Program-made: the position numbers and the translations under genes
The notes under the pieces: generated by a model
Told to the model about the DNA's origin: nothing
What the model saw: the letters and a program-made list of their open reading frames with translations, nothing else
Databases searched by the model: none
Part shown: in pieces, positions 51,550 through 59,575 of the stretch
Numbering within the stretch: the first letter of the stretch is position 1
Layout of the letters: every line of letters begins with the position of its first letter
DNA from: Olavius algarvensis Delta 4 endosymbiont
Lineage (GTDB): Bacteria > Desulfobacterota > Desulfobacteria > Desulfobacterales > CAJINA01
Assembly (NCBI GenBank): GCA_905176665.1
Contig: CAJINA010000167.1
Coordinates: 32,478 to 96,477, forward strand
Direction of reading: 5' to 3'
DNA: 64,000 nucleotides

Positions 51550-52761
51550 ATGATCATTCTCGTCATCAATACCGGCAGTTCTTCACTTAAATATCAATTG
51601 CTGGAGATGGAACACGAAACGGTTCTGGCCGTCGGCGTGGTGGAACGCATCGGCGAACGCAAGGCCCTGGTCACTCACAAGGGGCACCCCGGTCTGGATC
51701 AGGAAAAAACCTTTGAGCAGGAACAGGCCGTAATGGACCACCGGGCGGGCCTGCACCTGGTCCTCGATCTGATCGTGGATGCCGAACGGGGTGTTCTGAC
51801 CAGCACGGGGGAGATTGACGCCGTGGGCCACCGGGTGGTCCAGGGCGGCGAATCGTTTCAACAGACAAGGCTCATAAACAACCAGGTCATGGCTGCCATC
51901 CGGGATTGCAATCCGCTGGCGCCCCTGCACAATCCGGCCAACCTGGTCGGCATCGAGGTGGCTGCCCACCTGCTGCCCGATGTCCCGCAGGCAGCTGTCT
52001 TTGACACTGAGTTTCACCAGAGCATGCCGCCCGCGGCGTTTCTCTATCCCCTGCCCTACAGTTATTACAAAGACCTGGCTGTGCGCCGCTATGGGTTTCA
52101 CGGCACTTCCCACAAGTATGTGTTTGGCCAGGCGGCTGCGGAAATGGACCGCCTCCCGGCGCAGACCAATGCCATCACCCTGCACCTGGGCAACGGCTGC
52201 TCCATGGCGGCCGTAAAAAACGGCAAGTGCATCGATACATCCATGGGGATGACGCCGCTGGCCGGCCTGATGATGGGCACCCGCTCAGGGGACATCGATC
52301 CGGCCATCATTTTTCACCTGGCCGCCGAAAAGGGCTTGGGCGTTGACCACATCTCAGACCTGCTGAACAAAGAGAGCGGCCTGAAAGGAATTTGCGGTAG
52401 CAACGACATGCGTGATATTCGCCGGCAGGCTGCCGCCGGCCAGGCAAGAGCCACCCTGGCCCTGGAGATGTTTGCGTACCGGATCAAGAAATATATCGGG
52501 GCCTATTGTGCAGTCTTGGGAAGGGTTGACACCCTGGTTTTCACAGCCGGCATTGGTGAAAACGACTGCCAGGCCAGAGAAGATATCTGCATGGGGCTGG
52601 AAGGCCTGGGGATTGAAATTGACCCGGAACTGAACCGCAAACTCCAAAACCGCCACGGCCCGGTGCACCGTAAAACCAGCCGGGTTCAAATACGCGTGGT
52701 ACCCACCAACGAAGAACTTCAGATCGCCCGCGAAACAAAGGCACTGTTGACCCGCGGTTAA
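51550..52761 (+). CDS. ackA: Acetate kinase
   Basis: Converts acetyl phosphate and ADP to acetate and ATP, the substrate-level ATP step of lactate or pyruvate oxidation to acetate. 403 residues, full length. Motifs: LVINTGSSSLKYQLLE, DAVGHRVVQGG, FDTEFHQSMPP, RRYGFHGTSHKYV, LGNGCSMAA, DTSMGMTPLAGLMMGTRSGD and VFTAGIGEN. It is divergent from larA and converges with the deacetylase-like gene 35 bp away. pta is not adjacent. Confidence 0.97.
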   Translation: MIILVINTGSSSLKYQLLEMEHETVLAVGVVERIGERKALVTHKGHPGLDQEKTFEQEQAVMDHRAGLHLVLDLIVDAERGVLTSTGEIDAVGHRVVQGGESFQQTRLINNQVMAAIRDCNPLAPLHNPANLVGIEVAAHLLPDVPQAAVFDTEFHQSMPPAAFLYPLPYSYYKDLAVRRYGFHGTSHKYVFGQAAAEMDRLPAQTNAITLHLGNGCSMAAVKNGKCIDTSMGMTPLAGLMMGTRSGDIDPAIIFHLAAEKGLGVDHISDLLNKESGLKGICGSNDMRDIRRQAAAGQARATLALEMFAYRIKKYIGAYCAVLGRVDTLVFTAGIGENDCQAREDICMGLEGLGIEIDPELNRKLQNRHGPVHRKTSRVQIRVVPTNEELQIARETKALLTRG

Positions 52762-52796
52762 CGGCCAGCGATAGCCCTGAAGCGGAAACTTCCTGG

Positions 52797-53546
52797 TCAG
52801 CGCCTGTCCCGGAGCCCGTCTATAAAGGCCACCACGTTCTGCCCGAGAACCACGTGGTTGTAACCCCCCTCCAGGATACCGAAACAACCGCCCTTGTTGC
52901 GCCGGGCCGCTTTCCTCACCCAGGCGCCCATCCGCCGGTAGTCATCTGTGGTCAGCAACCCGCCCCAGTCCTGAAGGTGGTTGTCGAAACCCGCGGACAC
53001 AGCGATGACATCGGCATCCGTCGCGGCCAGGGCCCGGGCAACTGCTTCGAGGTAAAGCCGCCGATCGTGGTCATCCGGATTTAAAATGGCAGCCCAGGGC
53101 CGGCTGCCCAGGATGTTCACGTTGCCGTCACCGTAGTGCAGGTCGAAATCGAGCACAAAGGCGCTGTGAATAAGGTCCCGATGTTTAAGCGCGTGCAGCG
53201 CGATAGCCATGTGATTGAAATAGCAAAACCCCCAGGCACTGTCGGCGGAGGCATGATGCCCGGGCGGGCGGACAAGTGCAAAGGCCGGCGCCTGCATACC
53301 AGCTTCGGCGGCCCCCACGGCGCCGCCGGCGGCCAGGGCGGCAATGTCGAACAGTCCCTGGCTGCGTACCCATTCAATATGGCCCGGGCTGTGGGCAGCC
53401 GCAATCTCCTCCATTGTAGCCGGCCGGGGCTCTTGAAAGGTGACGGCGGATTCTATGACGGCAACCACGGCTTCCATACGCCCGGCTTCCGCCGCTGGAT
53501 CGCTGGTATAAACTTGATAAAAATCAGGATGAAAAAACACTTGCAT
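52797..53546 (-). CDS. Histone deacetylase / acetylpolyamine amidohydrolase family hydrolase
   Basis: A zinc hydrolase of 249 residues, shorter than typical eukaryotic HDAC domains. The active-site blocks are present: RPPGHHA (catalytic His pair), GFCYFNHMAIA, DFDLHYGDG (zinc Asp and His) and SAGFDNH (second zinc Asp), then GGYNH. Bacterial members deacetylate polyamines or small amides, or proteins. Some act on acetoin utilisation (AcuC). The start at ATG 53546 is reasonable. The neighbourhood does not reveal the substrate, although ackA is adjacent. Confidence 0.9.
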   Translation of the reverse strand: MQVFFHPDFYQVYTSDPAAEAGRMEAVVAVIESAVTFQEPRPATMEEIAAAHSPGHIEWVRSQGLFDIAALAAGGAVGAAEAGMQAPAFALVRPPGHHASADSAWGFCYFNHMAIALHALKHRDLIHSAFVLDFDLHYGDGNVNILGSRPWAAILNPDDHDRRLYLEAVARALAATDADVIAVSAGFDNHLQDWGGLLTTDDYRRMGAWVRKAARRNKGGCFGILEGGYNHVVLGQNVVAFIDGLRDRR

Positions 53547-53621
53547 GGCCGGCCCCCTCGTATCTTGAAAGCAGCGGGTTTGCCTATGAACAATATCAAT
53601 GCACGGCTATCTCATAAGATT

Positions 53622-53800
53622 AGAAACCATTTCAAAAAAACGAATGTTGGTTCAAGGTGCGGCGGCCGCGAAATTGCCCGCAGTGCGGGACTTCCCGCTA
53701 TTCTATCCTCCGTTGTGGGTCGCAGGCCGGCCCACCCCAAGCAGGATTGAGCGCGCCCCTCAGCAAGCTGCGGGGCATCGTCCCCCGTATGGAATTTTTC
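53622..53800. repeat. Fold-back element, TCTCAAAAA family, diverged copy
   Basis: The left end GAAACCATTTCAAAAAAACG is followed by AATGTTGGTTCAAGG, matching the interior of the copy at 31.3 kb. GCGGGACTTCCCGC, TCTATCCTCC and GTGGGTCGCA are also shared with it. The right end is degraded. It fills most of the 306-bp gap between the deacetylase and hybrid kinase genes; no gene is seen there. Confidence 0.65.
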
Positions 53801-53852
53801 CATTTTAGATGCGCGCGCATTCCCGGCCGCAAGTTGCAGGGAATGCGCTCGC

Positions 53853-56267
53853 CTAGCGGTTCAGATATCGGTCCAGGAGGGCCAGCAATAGCGCCCGGTC
53901 GATGGGCTTGGCTACGTAGTCGTCCATGCCGGCGGCCAGGCATTTTTCCATGGCCCCCTCGGTAACCTCGGCAGTCATGGCGATAACCGGCAATGACTGC
54001 AAATCCGCATGCCTGCGGATACGGCGGGTGGCGGCATACCCGTCCAGCCGGGGCATTAAAACGTCCATCAGAATCACGTCGAAGGATTCTTTCTCCAGCA
54101 CGGCCAGGGCTTCTTCGCCGTCTGCGGCAATGGACACTTCAAACTGGACGGACTGGAGAAGAGCCGTCGCCACCCGCTGGTTGATCGGATTGTCTTCTAC
54201 CAGGAGCACCCGTCTCCCGGCGAAAACCGGCTCGGTTCCATCAGCATGTTCTTTCTGCCGGGTCCGCTGGTTTCCGTTTTCAGCAAACAGGGCTACTATT
54301 TCCATCAGCAGCTGTGAACGTTTGATGGGTTTGTCCAGTATCTTGCCGATCCCGGCCTTGTAAGCCTCAGGTTTGTCGATAGAGGTTGTATAGCCTGAAA
54401 TCATTACCATTTCAGGGACTTTTCCCGAGCCATGGAGGTCTCTGATCCCGGCCGCCAACTCGACGCCGTTCATAGGGTCCATGTTGTGATCCAGTAGAAT
54501 CAGGTCAAACTGGTTGTCTGTTTTTACGGCCCGGCGGCAGACCTCCAGGGCCTCAATTGGAGAAGCCGCCATCTTGACCTGGCAGCCGAATGAGACCACC
54601 AGCATGCCCAAAGATTCCCGGGCGACGGCATGGTCATCTACCACCAGAACCCGTCGCCCCACCAGCCCTTTGCTGGCCTGGCCGGGTTCCGCTTGCCCGT
54701 TCGATTCGTCACCCAGGCCGAATCGGCCGTTGAAGGAGAAGGTGCTGCCTTCCCCAAGGGTTGAGGTGGCTGCGAGACCGCCGCCCATCAACTCGGCCAG
54801 TTTTTTGGATATGGCCAATCCCAATCCGGTGCCCTGATAGGTCTGCGCGGGGCGATTGTCCGCCTGGACAAAAGCGTCGAACAGATAGGGCATCTGATCC
54901 TCGGCAATGCCGATGCCGGTGTCCGTTACCGCAAACAGCAACTCAAGTTCGGATGCATGCCGGTTCTGCAGTTCAATGTGCAGGACAATTTCACCTTTTT
55001 CAGTAAATTTGAAGGCATTGCCCAGCAGGTTGATCATCACCTGCCGCAACCGGAGGGCATCCCCGACAAGGGCATCCGGGATATCCGGAGAAATGTCTAC
55101 GGCAAATTCAAGGTCTTTTTCCTGGATCATCTCATGGAAGACGTCATAGATCCGCTCCACCGTATCACGCAGAGAAAACCGATTGGCTTCGAACTTAATA
55201 CGGCCCGACTCGATTGAGGAAAGATCCAGGATGTCATTGACCAGGTCCATCAAGTTGATGGCCGAGCTATGGATCATATCGAGATATTCACGAACCTTGT
55301 GCGGGGACGCTTCCCGCATGGCAAGTTCACAGGCGCCGATAACACCATTCATGGGCGTGCGAATTTCATGGCTCATGCGCGCCACGAATTCACTTTTGAA
55401 CCGATTCGCAGCTTCCAGTTCCCGGGTTCGTTCACGAACCCGGCTTTCGAGTTCGGTATTGAATTGCTTCAGCGCATTCTCGGTTCGCTTAATGTCGGTG
55501 ATATCCCGTATGATAATGATTGCATTCGTTTCGGGCGTACCCAGGGATAAAACATCCAGCGTTAAATACCGCGCATCTAAACGGATGACATGCTCTTTGG
55601 CCGGGCGGACCTCTTCACCAGTCCCGCCAATGATATCCATTATCCGGGCACACTCCTGTTCGGGGAACAAATCACAAAATGCAGCGCCCAATATTTCCTT
55701 CTCGGGAAGATTGACGAGGGCCAGAAAAGCGGCGCTGGCAAAAACGATGCGCCCCTCGGCATTGATTTCAACCACACTTTCCGACATGCGATTGATGATG
55801 GTTTCGAAGTGTTTTTTTACCGACAACAGCTCCCGGGTAATCCCGCGCGGATAGACCTTTTCGACGCCGATCACTTCTCTGGGACGGTAACGCTTTTGGG
55901 CGAGTTCAGGCTGATTGATGAGGTCCAGCACATGTTGCGCTGTTTCCTCAAACGCCCCTTTGGCAACGCATGCATTGACATCCAGGGCGGCCAAGTCTTC
56001 CAAGTCTTCAACGGAGGTGGCGGAAAGGACAATAATGGGGATCGTTTTTAATCTCTCGACACTGCGAATAATCCGGCAGAGGCTGCGGCCATCGATATTG
56101 GGCATCACCAGATAGGTAAAGATGACATCCGGCAGGTGACTGCTCAGAAAATCGACCGCCTGCAGACCGTCCTCGGCCGTATCTACCTGATGCCCATTCT
56201 GCTCAAGCAGCCTTTTTATCCGTTTGAGGAAAATTCTATCATTATCAACTATCAATACTTTTTTCAT
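53853..56267 (-). CDS. Hybrid sensor histidine kinase with three receiver domains
   Basis: About 804 residues, cytoplasmic, no membrane helix. Order: N-terminal receiver (residues 1-125), PAS domain (about 155-270), HisKA (SHEIRTPMNG, phospho-His), HATPase_c (NLLGNAFKF, DTGIGIAEDQ, GTGLGLAIS), then two C-terminal receivers with intact Asp (LLDHNMDPMNG and ILMDVLMPRLDG). The first receiver reads IFTYLVMPNIDG, with Tyr where the phospho-acceptor Asp belongs, so it is probably a non-phosphorylated sensory domain. ATG 56267 is chosen over 56303. A c-di-GMP-I riboswitch and terminator precede it, so its expression follows the second messenger. Confidence 0.92.
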   Translation of the reverse strand: MKKVLIVDNDRIFLKRIKRLLEQNGHQVDTAEDGLQAVDFLSSHLPDVIFTYLVMPNIDGRSLCRIIRSVERLKTIPIIVLSATSVEDLEDLAALDVNACVAKGAFEETAQHVLDLINQPELAQKRYRPREVIGVEKVYPRGITRELLSVKKHFETIINRMSESVVEINAEGRIVFASAAFLALVNLPEKEILGAAFCDLFPEQECARIMDIIGGTGEEVRPAKEHVIRLDARYLTLDVLSLGTPETNAIIIIRDITDIKRTENALKQFNTELESRVRERTRELEAANRFKSEFVARMSHEIRTPMNGVIGACELAMREASPHKVREYLDMIHSSAINLMDLVNDILDLSSIESGRIKFEANRFSLRDTVERIYDVFHEMIQEKDLEFAVDISPDIPDALVGDALRLRQVMINLLGNAFKFTEKGEIVLHIELQNRHASELELLFAVTDTGIGIAEDQMPYLFDAFVQADNRPAQTYQGTGLGLAISKKLAELMGGGLAATSTLGEGSTFSFNGRFGLGDESNGQAEPGQASKGLVGRRVLVVDDHAVARESLGMLVVSFGCQVKMAASPIEALEVCRRAVKTDNQFDLILLDHNMDPMNGVELAAGIRDLHGSGKVPEMVMISGYTTSIDKPEAYKAGIGKILDKPIKRSQLLMEIVALFAENGNQRTRQKEHADGTEPVFAGRRVLLVEDNPINQRVATALLQSVQFEVSIAADGEEALAVLEKESFDVILMDVLMPRLDGYAATRRIRRHADLQSLPVIAMTAEVTEGAMEKCLAAGMDDYVAKPIDRALLLALLDRYLNR

Positions 56268-56301
56268 GCCGCCTGCCTTTGCCCGGCTCATATGGTGTAA
56301 C

Positions 56302-56332
56302 AAAAAAACCCGCTTCCGTACAGAAGCGGGTT
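56302..56332 (-). terminator. Terminator hairpin of the c-di-GMP riboswitch expression platform
   Basis: A perfect 10-bp stem AACCCGCTTC / GAAGCGGGTT (56307-56332) with a 6-base loop, followed on the minus strand by a T7 run (56302-56308). It lies between the riboswitch aptamer and the kinase start and is the likely ligand-dependent terminator. Confidence 0.88.
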
Positions 56333-56359
56333 CAAAATCCTAGCAACCCCGCTATCTTA

Positions 56360-56432
56360 TTCGTCTGATACGAACTTAGACCGGAAGCTTTGCGCCCCCT
56401 CCTTTCGGAAGGTTTGCCCTTCAGTAAATTCA
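56360..56432 (-). ncRNA. Cyclic di-GMP-I (GEMM) riboswitch
   Basis: Minus-strand RNA contains GGGCAAACC, a stem capped by the GAAA tetraloop (CCTTCCGAAAGGAGG), GGCGCAAAGC and TTCCGGTCTAA. These are the conserved GEMM-I elements: the GCAAACC/ACGCAAAGCC tetraloop-receptor pair and the CGGCCUA 3' segment. It controls the hybrid kinase gene about 95 bp downstream through the terminator at 56302-56332. The rest of the 437-bp gap (56433-56704) shows only an AT-rich 24-bp repeat at 56540. Confidence 0.9.
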
Positions 56433-56704
56433 GCTAATTTTCATCTAAAACCTATATCGGCAATGTTGCGGCAAACTTTAATATTTTTTCAAGCTGTCCC
56501 CTGTGGGGGATGCCGCCGGGGTTCTATGGGCGAAATCCTGAAAATATACACATAATATTAAATGGTTAGGCACCCGCTTGCAAAAGGATCCCGGGATTTC
56601 GCGCTGCCGCAGGCCGGCCCGCGCAATGGAACCAACGATGCCGGCATCGAACCCGGGGCTGCGGGGTGCTTTGGTTATAACGGCCAGGTCACCGGTTCCC
56701 GAAG

Positions 56705-57616
56705 CTACCCCTTCTCCTTGGCGGCTTTTTTTGCATATTTGGCCGCCGCCAACCCGGCCACGCAGCCTTCGCCGACCGCCTTGGCCATCTGCCAGGGGGG
56801 ACCGCATATATCGCCGGCCGCGTATATCCCGGGAATGTTGGTCTGCTGCTGCTTATCGGCCACAATGAACTCGTACTTCTCGGCATCCAGGGCCACCCCC
56901 AGGGTAGCGGCCAGCTCTACGGCCCCTTTGGCCCCGGTTTCAATGAACACCCCGTCCACGTCGAGGCGGTCTCCGTCGTCTAGCACAACCGCCTGGACTG
57001 CATCCTTACCGACGATCTCTTTGATTTGACGGCTATCGTGCAAGTGTACATTCGATTGCCGGATCTGTGCTTCGAGCACCTCGGCCACCTGCAGCCGGTC
57101 GGCTACCAGATGGACTTCGGCGGCGTAGAAAAGCAGCGTCAGGGCGCCGGAAACGGCGGCCGATTCATTGCCGGTGACCACAACCCGCGCCCCTTTATAG
57201 AAATTGGCATCGCAGTCGACACAATAGCTGACCCCTTTTCCTATCAGGGCTTTTTCACCGGGAACGCCGAGACGGTTGCGGGAGACACCCATGGCCAGGA
57301 TGAGTGTGTGCGTATGAATCTCCCGGCCGCTTTCCGTTGCGATAATGAAGCCGCTGGCGGCCTGGTCCGTCTTGATGACATCTTCATGCAGAAATTCGGC
57401 CCCGGAACCAATCGCCTGGTCAATTCCCTGACGCAACATCTCCTCACCGGTCACCCGTTCGATGCAGCAATAATTCTCTATATGGGCCCGGTACAGGCTT
57501 GACTTTTGTTCCCTGCCCATGACCAGTACGCGCACTTTCGTCCGGGCAGCATGAATTGCCGCCTGCAGGCCGGCCGGGCCGGTTCCCAGGATTACCACGT
57601 CAAATTGATCTGCCAT
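56705..57616 (-). CDS. Thioredoxin reductase-like FAD/NAD(P) oxidoreductase
   Basis: A 303-residue TrxB-fold protein: FAD motif ILGTGPAGLQAAIHAARTK, redox-active CVDCDANF (C-x-x-C), NAD(P)-binding VVVTGNESAAVSGA and FAD-closing GIYAAGDICGPP. The ring NADPH motif GGG.SA is replaced by GNESAA, so the electron donor may not be NADPH; a ferredoxin-dependent or flavin-dependent type is possible. ATG 57616 is preferred over 57625, because AAAGG is well spaced only from the inner start. It is divergent from the ferredoxin-nitroreductase gene across 217 bp. Confidence 0.87.
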   Translation of the reverse strand: MADQFDVVILGTGPAGLQAAIHAARTKVRVLVMGREQKSSLYRAHIENYCCIERVTGEEMLRQGIDQAIGSGAEFLHEDVIKTDQAASGFIIATESGREIHTHTLILAMGVSRNRLGVPGEKALIGKGVSYCVDCDANFYKGARVVVTGNESAAVSGALTLLFYAAEVHLVADRLQVAEVLEAQIRQSNVHLHDSRQIKEIVGKDAVQAVVLDDGDRLDVDGVFIETGAKGAVELAATLGVALDAEKYEFIVADKQQQTNIPGIYAAGDICGPPWQMAKAVGEGCVAGLAAAKYAKKAAKEKG

Positions 57617-57833
57617 CTTCACCATCCTTTGCGCGGGGCAGCCGCTGTTGTCTGCAACCGCTCATATCAGACCGCTGTTTTGTCGTTACCTGAAAAAATA
57701 AAGCAACGGACATCGAAATGCAACCACTGGACATCCGGTCAACTTTTGATATACTCCGGCCATCGACATGAATCCGGGCTGGACCGCCACGTTCCGGTCC
57801 ACTGCCCGGATTGCCTTTTGACAAGGAGGTTGT

Positions 57834-58658
57834 ATGGCCCTGCTAGTGATAAACAGTGATACATGTAAACGCGATGGAATCTGTACGGCAGTTTGCCCCA
57901 CGGGGATTGTCCGACTTGAAAGCCCTGAGTCGGTCCCCACAGTTGCCGCTGAGGATGAGGCGTTTTGCATTCAATGCGGCCACTGTGTAAGTGTCTGCCC
58001 CCACGGTGCCCTGGCGCATGCGGTCTTGAAACCGGAAGAGTGCCTGCCATTGCAGAAGGAATTACTGTCGGATCCTGCGGGGGTGGAACAGTTTCTCCGC
58101 AGCCGGCGTTCGATCCGGGCTTACAAACAGGAACCGGTCGACCGGGACATCTTGTCCGCAGTTCTGCGGTTGGCCAGCCACGCGCCCTCCGGACACAACC
58201 TGCAGCCGGTTCGCTGGCTGGTCATCCACGACAGTGCCCACGTACAGCGCCTGGCCGCTATGGTTATCGATTGGATGCGACACCTCATCGCAGAAAAGGC
58301 ACCCATGGCGACCATGATGCACATGGACCGGGTCGTCGCCGCCTGGGAAGATGACTGGGATCGCATCTGCCGCAGCGCACCGCACGTCATCGTCGCCCAT
58401 GCAGAAAAAGACAACCCCACTGCCCCGGCCGCCTGCACGCTAGCCCTGAGCTATCTCGAACTGGCAGCCGGCCCCCACGGCCTGGGCGCCTGCTGGGCCG
58501 GTTATTTCAATGCCGCCGCAACTTTCTGGCCGCCCTTGCAAAGTGCCCTGAATCTGCCGGAGGGGCACACGAATTTTGGCGCCATGATGATTGGGTACCC
58601 CAAATTCAAGTATCAACGCATGCCGCCGCGCCATGCTCCGATTATAGACTGGCGGTAA
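57834..58658 (+). CDS. Nitroreductase family protein with N-terminal ferredoxin domain
   Basis: A 274-residue fusion. A two-cluster ferredoxin (about residues 8-60; CKRDGICTAVCP and CIQCGHCVSVCP) is followed by an FMN nitroreductase domain (RRSIRAYKQEPVDR, ASHAPSGHNLQPVRW, GLGACWAGYFN, IGYPKFKYQRMPPR). Such proteins occur in anaerobes and presumably use ferredoxin electrons to reduce a nitro, quinone or enone substrate. AAGGAGG precedes the ATG. The substrate is unknown. Confidence 0.92.
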   Translation: MALLVINSDTCKRDGICTAVCPTGIVRLESPESVPTVAAEDEAFCIQCGHCVSVCPHGALAHAVLKPEECLPLQKELLSDPAGVEQFLRSRRSIRAYKQEPVDRDILSAVLRLASHAPSGHNLQPVRWLVIHDSAHVQRLAAMVIDWMRHLIAEKAPMATMMHMDRVVAAWEDDWDRICRSAPHVIVAHAEKDNPTAPAACTLALSYLELAAGPHGLGACWAGYFNAAATFWPPLQSALNLPEGHTNFGAMMIGYPKFKYQRMPPRHAPIIDWR

Positions 58659-58661
58659 TAG

Positions 58662-58898
58662 ACGCTATCTCAAAAAGTCTTCCTGTCGGGCGTAGCGCGC
58701 AGAACGAAGACTGATTGGCCCAATCAGCCCGCGGCGGATAAATCTCGACGTTGGACACTGAACTGGCCTGTAAATCGCCCCCGCAAGGAATACTGCCATT
58801 GTAGTGGGTGCCAAACCATCGAAATAATTGAGTATTTATTCGGCTCAAAAATAGCGCCCGCCGCACCTTGAACCAAAATCCGTTTTTTGAGATAGCTT
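58662..58898. repeat. Fold-back element, TCTCAAAAA family, long copy
   Basis: The ends ACGCTATCTCAAAAAGTC and CCGTTTTTTGAGATAGCTT are inverted repeats. The right interior CACCTTGAACCAAAATC is shared with the copies at 40.3, 43.7 and 31.3 kb. It fills the 330-bp gap after the nitroreductase gene. A palindrome GATTGGCCCAATC lies inside, and GATTGGGCCAATC occurs in the copy at 9.3 kb. Confidence 0.78.
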
Positions 58899-58988
58899 AT
58901 AGTTAGATGCCGGTGTCTCTTGACAAATGTTAATTTTTAAACAAGACTGACGAGTCGGGAACTTCGCCATGATGGGAGGATACGTGCG

Positions 58989-59288
58989 ATGGTGCATCAA
59001 CCTGAAAAATCAAACGGGCACAAACGCCTTGAAAAGCTCATTCGTGAACTACGCCAGACCAACGTAGAGATAGACCGAATCCTGGAAAGGCTGCCGCTCT
59101 CCAGTCACCAGCAGGTCACCCGGTTGGCCAAGCTGATCGAAAAGCAGAAACGCCTCATGCGAACCACTTCGGGAACGGCCCCGGAAGCCGTAAGGGTTTT
59201 TCTCGACAACGCCAAACACTCCGCCCGCTACCTGCAAGTTCGCTATGAAGATGCGATGAAGAAGGGGAAGTTGCGCAAATCCAGATAG
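58989..59288 (+). CDS. Small helical (coiled-coil) protein, unknown
   Basis: A 99-residue highly charged protein, mostly helix, with KRLEKLIRELRQTNVEIDRI in the first half and LAKLIEKQKRLM later, heptad-like. The basic C-terminus is KKGKLRKSR. There is a good ribosome site, GGGAGG, at a somewhat long spacing before ATG 58989. No family is recognised. It stands alone between two repeat elements. Confidence 0.65.
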   Translation: MVHQPEKSNGHKRLEKLIRELRQTNVEIDRILERLPLSSHQQVTRLAKLIEKQKRLMRTTSGTAPEAVRVFLDNAKHSARYLQVRYEDAMKKGKLRKSR

Positions 59289-59432
59289 TATCCACCCACA
59301 GACGGCATCTTTCGGCCCAGCGCGGCGTTTTCGCTTTTGCATGATCCTCAACATAGCGCCTGCTATGCCTGCGGTCATGAAAACGCTCAAGCCTTGCTCT
59401 GAACCAAAATCTACCATCTGTGGATGGATACC
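59288..59432. repeat. TATCCACC fold-back element
   Basis: The ends GTATCCACCCACAGACGG and CCATCTGTGGATGGATAC are inverted repeats. Interior sequences CATAGCGCCTGCTATG and AAAACGCTCAAGCCTTGC follow. Its right 37 bases occur in reverse orientation at 63957-63993 with one difference. Confidence 0.75.
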
Positions 59433-59485
59433 GAGTATCAAACAGAATAGATGATTTCTTGTTCAGGCAAATCCAGATAGCCGTT

Positions 59486-59575
59486 AGAAGCCAACTCAGG
59501 GATGGACTTTGGCTGCGGTTAAGGCTTCGCTCTCCAAGCTACTCCCGACAGGAAGACTTTCTTGAGTTGGCTTCT
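59486..59575. repeat. Fold-back element, short AGGAAGAC type
   Basis: The ends GAAGCCAACTCAGG and CTTGAGTTGGCTTC are inverted repeats. The interior CCGACAGGAAGACTTTCTTG resembles the elements at 9.3 and 50.1 kb. It reaches the stop codon of the ParB-domain gene and probably works as its terminator. Confidence 0.7.
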
